DNA of 64,000 nucleotides from Actinomadura citrea (GTDB taxonomy: Bacteria; Actinomycetota; Actinomycetes; Streptosporangiales; Streptosporangiaceae). Location: assembly GCF_013409045.1 (NCBI RefSeq), contig NZ_JACCBT010000001.1, forward strand, positions 2,170,001 to 2,234,000, written 5' to 3'. The notes below the pieces were generated by a model. It had not been told where the DNA came from, did no database searches, and saw only the letters and a list, made by a program, of their open reading frames with translations. A program made the position numbers and the translations under genes. Position 1 is the first letter of the stretch; the number at the start of each line of letters is the position of its first letter. Shown in pieces: positions 58,680-64,000 of the stretch.

Positions 58680-59375
58680 TCAGCGGCCGAGGGGTCCGGG
58701 CCCGAGGGAGGCCGATCCGGGCGCGGGCGGGGCGTCCTGGGAGTGCAGGCGGCCGAGGAGCATCAGGACCAGCTCGTCGATGACCTCGTCGAGGGTGGCC
58801 TCGACCCATCCGGCGGTCCAGTCGTGCAGGAGGCCGTTGATGCTGCCGATGAACGCGGTCGCGGCGATCCGGTAGTCGCGGTCGGTGATCTCACCGCGCT
58901 CGGCCGCGGCGGCGGCCTCGGCGCAGATGAACTCGACCCATCGGGCGCGGCGGGTGAGGCGCTGGCGGTCCAGCCGGGGGCTGACGCCGATGATCTCGAC
59001 GAACGCGATCCGGATGCGGGCCCGGTCGGCGGTGATGCTGGCGGCGTAGGCGCGGAACAGGTGGGCCGTGCGCTCGGCGAGCCCGAGGCCCGCGACGGAC
59101 GGCAGCGCGGCCACGACGTCCCGCTCGGCCGCGTCGTTGACCTCCAGGTGCAGCTCGGCGAGGAGGTCCTCCAGCGTGCTGAACTCCTCGTAGAACTGGC
59201 GGGTGGACAGCCCGGCCGCCTCGCTGAGCGCCGCGACCGTGGTCGCGCGGTAGCCGGGGCCGCGGCCGAACATCTCCAGCCCGGCGTCGAGGAACCGGCG
59301 GCGCCGCTCGGCCCGCCGCTCGGCCGCGGACCGGCCGCCGTACCTGCCGGTCGGTGTCGCGCGCCTGCCCGCCAC
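58680..59375 (-). CDS. TetR-family transcriptional regulator
   Basis: The GTG at 59375 has GGAGGGAG upstream and gives 231 residues. The N-terminal helix-turn-helix is FLDAGLEMFGRGPGYRATTVAALSEAAGL with STRQFYEEFSTLEDLL, cited in part, followed by an all-helical ligand domain. A longer start at 59414 lacks a ribosome-binding site. Targets unknown. It converges on the second VOC gene. Confidence 0.9.
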   Translation of the reverse strand: MAGRRATPTGRYGGRSAAERRAERRRRFLDAGLEMFGRGPGYRATTVAALSEAAGLSTRQFYEEFSTLEDLLAELHLEVNDAAERDVVAALPSVAGLGLAERTAHLFRAYAASITADRARIRIAFVEIIGVSPRLDRQRLTRRARWVEFICAEAAAAAERGEITDRDYRIAATAFIGSINGLLHDWTAGWVEATLDEVIDELVLMLLGRLHSQDAPPAPGSASLGPGPLGR

Positions 59376-59453
59376 GTGGCTCCCTCCCTCCGTCCGGACG
59401 GCATTTTCCCGCAAACCGGTGTTGTGTCACGCATCACCTCGCTGTGGTCTCGC

Positions 59454-60257
59454 TCACCGGGCCCGCATCGGCGCCGCCCCCGAGCCGCCCGCGGGCGGTC
59501 GGCCGGACAGCCGCCTCAGCAGGTCGCGGCTCGCGGCGGCCATCGCCGGGGGGACGTCCAGCTCCTCCAGCATGGCCGCCGCGGCCTCCATCTCGGCGGC
59601 GCGGCGGGCGGCGTGCCGGTACGTCCCGGCGACGAGCCGGTCCACGGTGTGCTCCCCGGCCGCCGCCAGCTCCGCGACGATGTTCTCGCGCAGCCAGTCC
59701 TCGCAGCCGGCCGCCCGCGCCGCCTCAAGCGCCTCGACGACCGACCCGGCCAGCCCCTTGAAGAACACGCTGCGCAGCAGCTTGCGCCCGGCCGCCGCGC
59801 CCGCCTCCGCGTCCAGCACCTCGATCCCGGCGCCGAGCGGGGTGAGGAGCGCGGCGACGTCCCCGGCGCCCTCCGCGCAGGCCAGCATCGGCGTGCGGAG
59901 CCCGCGTCCCGGCACCGGCGCCATGATCGCCACATCGGCGAACCGGACGCCGGCCCGCCGCGCGAGCGCGTCCAGTTCCCGCTTCAACCCGGGCGACCCG
60001 GTGTTCAGGTCGGCCCAGACGGCGTCCCGGGCGGCGCCGGCGCCAGCCCTGAGCGCAGCGACCGCGTCATGCGCGCTGTTGACGCTCAGCACCAGATCGG
60101 CCCCGGCGGCGGCGTCGGCCTCGCTCCCGGCCTGGATGATTCCGCCGGACGCCGCGACGGCCGGGTCGTGGCCGCGCACCACAGCCCCCGCCGCCACGAG
60201 GTCGCGCGCGATCGCGCCGCCCGCCTCACCGAGCCCCAGTACGGCGATCACCGTCAT
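59454..60257 (-). CDS. NAD(P)-binding dehydrogenase with DUF1932 C-terminus
   Basis: The 267-residue protein has a 6-phosphogluconate-dehydrogenase-type NAD(P)-binding domain: VIAVLGLGEAGGAIARDLVA, HDPAVAASGG, DLVLSVNSAHDAV, DLNTGSPGLK and MAPVPGRGLRTPML. The C-terminal domain (LLRSVFFKGLAGSVVEALEA, EMEAAAAMLEELDVPPAMA) matches DUF1932. Such enzymes resemble beta-hydroxyacid dehydrogenases; substrate unknown. It diverges from a GntR regulator with an operator-like site between, so that regulator may control it. Confidence 0.88.
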   Translation of the reverse strand: MTVIAVLGLGEAGGAIARDLVAAGAVVRGHDPAVAASGGIIQAGSEADAAAGADLVLSVNSAHDAVAALRAGAGAARDAVWADLNTGSPGLKRELDALARRAGVRFADVAIMAPVPGRGLRTPMLACAEGAGDVAALLTPLGAGIEVLDAEAGAAAGRKLLRSVFFKGLAGSVVEALEAARAAGCEDWLRENIVAELAAAGEHTVDRLVAGTYRHAARRAAEMEAAAAMLEELDVPPAMAAASRDLLRRLSGRPPAGGSGAAPMRAR

Positions 60258-60313
60258 GCGTCCTCCTCCGCGGCGGGACGGTCCCGCGAACCGCTACCCT
60301 AGATCGCGACAAA

Positions 60314-60325
60314 ATTGGCGACAAT
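60314..60325. promoter_or_regulatory. GntR operator candidate ATTGGCGACAAT
   Basis: ATTG-GCGA-CAAT is an inverted repeat in the 81-bp divergent space, 13 bp before the GntR start at 60339. GCGACAA also recurs just upstream. FCD-type GntR regulators bind short AT-rich dyads of this kind, so autoregulation and control of the dehydrogenase are plausible. Confidence 0.5.
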
Positions 60326-60338
60326 CCCGGAGACCCCC

Positions 60339-60959
60339 GTGAGCGACGTGACGGCCGCGATCCGCGAGGCGATCCTCGGCGGCGAGTTCGTGCCGAACCA
60401 GCGGCTGGTCGAGGCCGACCTGTCGGAGCAGTTCGCGGCGAGCCGCGCCGGCGTCCGCGCGGCGCTCGCCGTACTCGCGGGCGAGGGCCTGGTCGAGCGC
60501 GTCCAGAACCGGGGCGCCCGCGTGCGCGCCGTCTCCCTGGCGGAGGCCGTCGAGATCTCCGAGGTCCGGATGGTGATCGAGGGGCTGTGCGCGGCGAAGG
60601 CCGCCGAGCGCGCCGCCCCCGCCGAGGTCTCCGAGCTGCGGGCGATCGGCGAGGAGATGCGCGCCGCCGTGGCGTCCGGCGACGTGCTCGGCTACTCCCG
60701 GCTGAACGAGCGCCTCCACCGCCGCGTCCGCGAGATCAGCGGGCAGCGGACGGCCTCGGGCGTCCTCGAACGCCTGCGCGCCCAGGGCGTCCGGCACCAG
60801 TTCAAGCTGGCCATGCACCCGGGCCGCCCCCAGAAGTCCCTCCCGCAGCACCTCGCCATCATCGACGCGATCGCCGCCCACGACCCGGCCGCCGCCGAGC
60901 AGGCCGCCCGCGCGCACCTGCGCAGCGTCATCGAGGCCCTCGGCGAGATCGCCTCCTAG
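60339..60959 (+). CDS. GntR-family regulator (FCD type)
   Basis: From GTG 60339 (GGAGA at six bases) the protein has 206 residues. The winged helix-turn-helix is [39 protein letters not shown] and [13 protein letters not shown]. The FCD domain ([67 protein letters not shown]) follows with its metal-binding His/Asp set. A TTG at 60315 would lie within the operator and is less likely. Confidence 0.91.
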   Translation: MSDVTAAIREAILGGEFVPNQRLVEADLSEQFAASRAGVRAALAVLAGEGLVERVQNRGARVRAVSLAEAVEISEVRMVIEGLCAAKAAERAAPAEVSELRAIGEEMRAAVASGDVLGYSRLNERLHRRVREISGQRTASGVLERLRAQGVRHQFKLAMHPGRPQKSLPQHLAIIDAIAAHDPAAAEQAARAHLRSVIEALGEIAS

Positions 60960-61068
60960 CCGGAAAACCCTTCGCGCCGGCCCTCCTCCGGCCGTTACGG
61001 TCGGCCTGCCGCGCGACACGATCTTGTCCGGCGGCGGTCGTCATCAGAGAGAACCAGGAGGATTCCCG

Positions 61069-63123
<2,055 letters not shown>

Positions 63124-63126
63124 TGT

Positions 63127-63158
63127 GAAGGGGGCCCGGCTCTCGCCGGGCCCCCTTC
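63127..63158 (+). terminator. Rho-independent-type terminator after EF-G
   Basis: GAAGGGGGCCCGGC (63127-63140) and GCCGGGCCCCCTTC (63145-63158) form a perfect 14-bp stem with a TCTC loop, three bases after the EF-G stop, followed by a short T-run (TTC). Confidence 0.88.
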
Positions 63159-63309
63159 TTCACGCGCCGGCCAGACCTCGCCGAGACCTGCGCCACACGG
63201 GGTGTACGGGGTGCGGACACGGGAATCGTCGGTCGCGGAGCCACCGGCCCACTAGTCTCTGCCGGGGCGGGACGCCGGGTCCCGCCGGTCCGCGAGGAGG
63301 AGCCCCCAG

Positions 63310-64000
63310 GTGTTCGAGTCGGTGCTCGTGGCCAACCGCGGCGAGATCGCCGGGCGGATCGTGCACACCGCCCGCGCGATGGGGCTCAAGACGATCGCGG
63401 TGTACTCCGCGGCCGACGAGGGCCTGCCCTTCGTCGCCGAGGCGGACGAGGCCGTCCTGATCGGGCCCGCCGAGCCGTCCGGCAGCTACCTCAACGCCGC
63501 CGCGATCCTGGAGGCCGCGCACCGGACCAACGCGCAGGCCGTCCATCCCGGCCACGGGTTCCTCGCCGAGAGCGCCTCGTTCGCCCGGCAGGTCGCCGAC
63601 CGCGGCCTGGTCTGGGTCGGCCCGCCGCCGCTCGCCATCGCCCGGATGGGCGACAAGATCAACGCCCGGAACCTGATGAAGGAGGCGGGCGTCCCCGTCG
63701 CCCCCGGGGTCTGGGAGCCCGTGCCGGACGCGGCGACGGCGGTCGAGGAGGCCGAGCGCATCGGCTATCCCGTCATGGTGAAGCCCGCCGCGGGCGGCGG
63801 CGGCATCGGCCTGGCCGCCGTCCACGACGAGGCGTCGCTGCGCAAGGCGTTCGAGGAGGCCCGCGCCGCCGCCGAACAGATCTTCGGCCGGGGCGACATC
63901 CTGCTGGAACGGTACGTCGAGGGCGCCCGGCACGTCGAGGTGCAGATCCTCGGCCTGGCCGACGGCACCGTGCTCGCGCTGGGCGAGCGCGAGTGCTCCG
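63310..64000 (+). CDS. Acetyl/propionyl-CoA carboxylase biotin carboxylase subunit (partial)
   Basis: The reading frame opens with GTG at 63310 (GGAGGAG upstream) and runs off the window edge after about 230 codons. The N-terminus FESVLVANRGEIAGRIVHTA, AVYSAADEGLPFVAEADEAV, AQAVHPGHGFLAESASFARQ and the ATP-grasp core VMVKPAAGGGGIGLAAVHDE with ERYVEGARHVEVQIL are typical of biotin carboxylases. This is the alpha-chain of an acyl-CoA carboxylase, which makes malonyl- or methylmalonyl-CoA. The biotin carrier part lies beyond the window, if present. Confidence 0.93.
   Translation, partial: MFESVLVANRGEIAGRIVHTARAMGLKTIAVYSAADEGLPFVAEADEAVLIGPAEPSGSYLNAAAILEAAHRTNAQAVHPGHGFLAESASFARQVADRGLVWVGPPPLAIARMGDKINARNLMKEAGVPVAPGVWEPVPDAATAVEEAERIGYPVMVKPAAGGGGIGLAAVHDEASLRKAFEEARAAAEQIFGRGDILLERYVEGARHVEVQILGLADGTVLALGERECS

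Overview
The window is very GC-rich, actinobacterial chromosomal DNA. Long antisense reading frames, GTG/TTG starts and ATGA stop/start overlaps are frequent. A complete conservon (cvnABCDE), a SigR-RsrA pair, an F420-dependent oxidoreductase, an XRE/DUF397 pair and an acyl-CoA carboxylase fit a filamentous actinomycete, most likely Thermomonosporaceae (Actinomadura-like). The genus is an inference. There is no prophage, IS element, CRISPR array, rRNA or tRNA that I can support.

Layout. 1-6115: coiled-coil protein, bicovalent-FAD lipoprotein, RsgA GTPase, AroA, and an ECF sigma/anti-sigma pair. 6224-11238: DoxX protein with a histone-H1-like tail, SRAP (HMCES/YedK) protein, methyltransferase, SigR-RsrA behind an exact SigR-type promoter, and a sugar epimerase. 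11239-16251: a repeat-rich intergenic region with a BldD-like dyad, two HD-domain membrane proteins (the first HD-GYP) and a CopD-CtaG copper/cytochrome oxidase assembly protein. 16349-21588: SPFH coiled-coil protein and the conservon, whose P450 lacks the ExxR motif. 21888-25261: AraC and LysR regulators, then a secreted papain-like cysteine protease with an anchored partner. 25484-31135: two-component system divergent from a lipoprotein/adaptor/MacB-like ABC operon whose first ribosome-binding site lies in a strong hairpin.

31207-39862: a compact three-gene cluster (HalD/BesD-like Fe(II)/2OG oxygenase, methyltransferase, carnitine-type acyltransferase) that could make an acylated hydroxy-amino acid or carnitine-like betaine. 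It is followed by a Ser/Thr kinase with an RsiV-like extracellular domain, a PP2C phosphatase and an esterase. 40057-41998: the strongest candidate for an undescribed system, two paralogous small precursor peptides and a membrane metalloprotease whose N-terminus looks like a peptide-recognition (PqqD-like) domain. 42217-49785: ferritin-like protein with an F420 oxidoreductase, M14 carboxypeptidase, a small secreted protein behind a palindromic operator, and a subtilase-like secreted protein that has lost its catalytic domain, next to a TrmB/LuxR regulator. 50094-53046: EamA transporter, Scr1-type XRE/DUF397 pair and three tiny genes. 53234-64000: FAD oxidoreductase, antigen-85-like esterase, tandem VOC proteins behind a duplicated promoter, TetR, DUF1932-type dehydrogenase, GntR, a second elongation factor G, and the start of a biotin carboxylase.

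Two architectural themes recur. Genes within operons overlap by 4 bp (ATGA/GTGA). Convergent genes abut or overlap with no room for terminators (six cases). Intergenic spaces that do exist are rich in palindromes likely to be operators.
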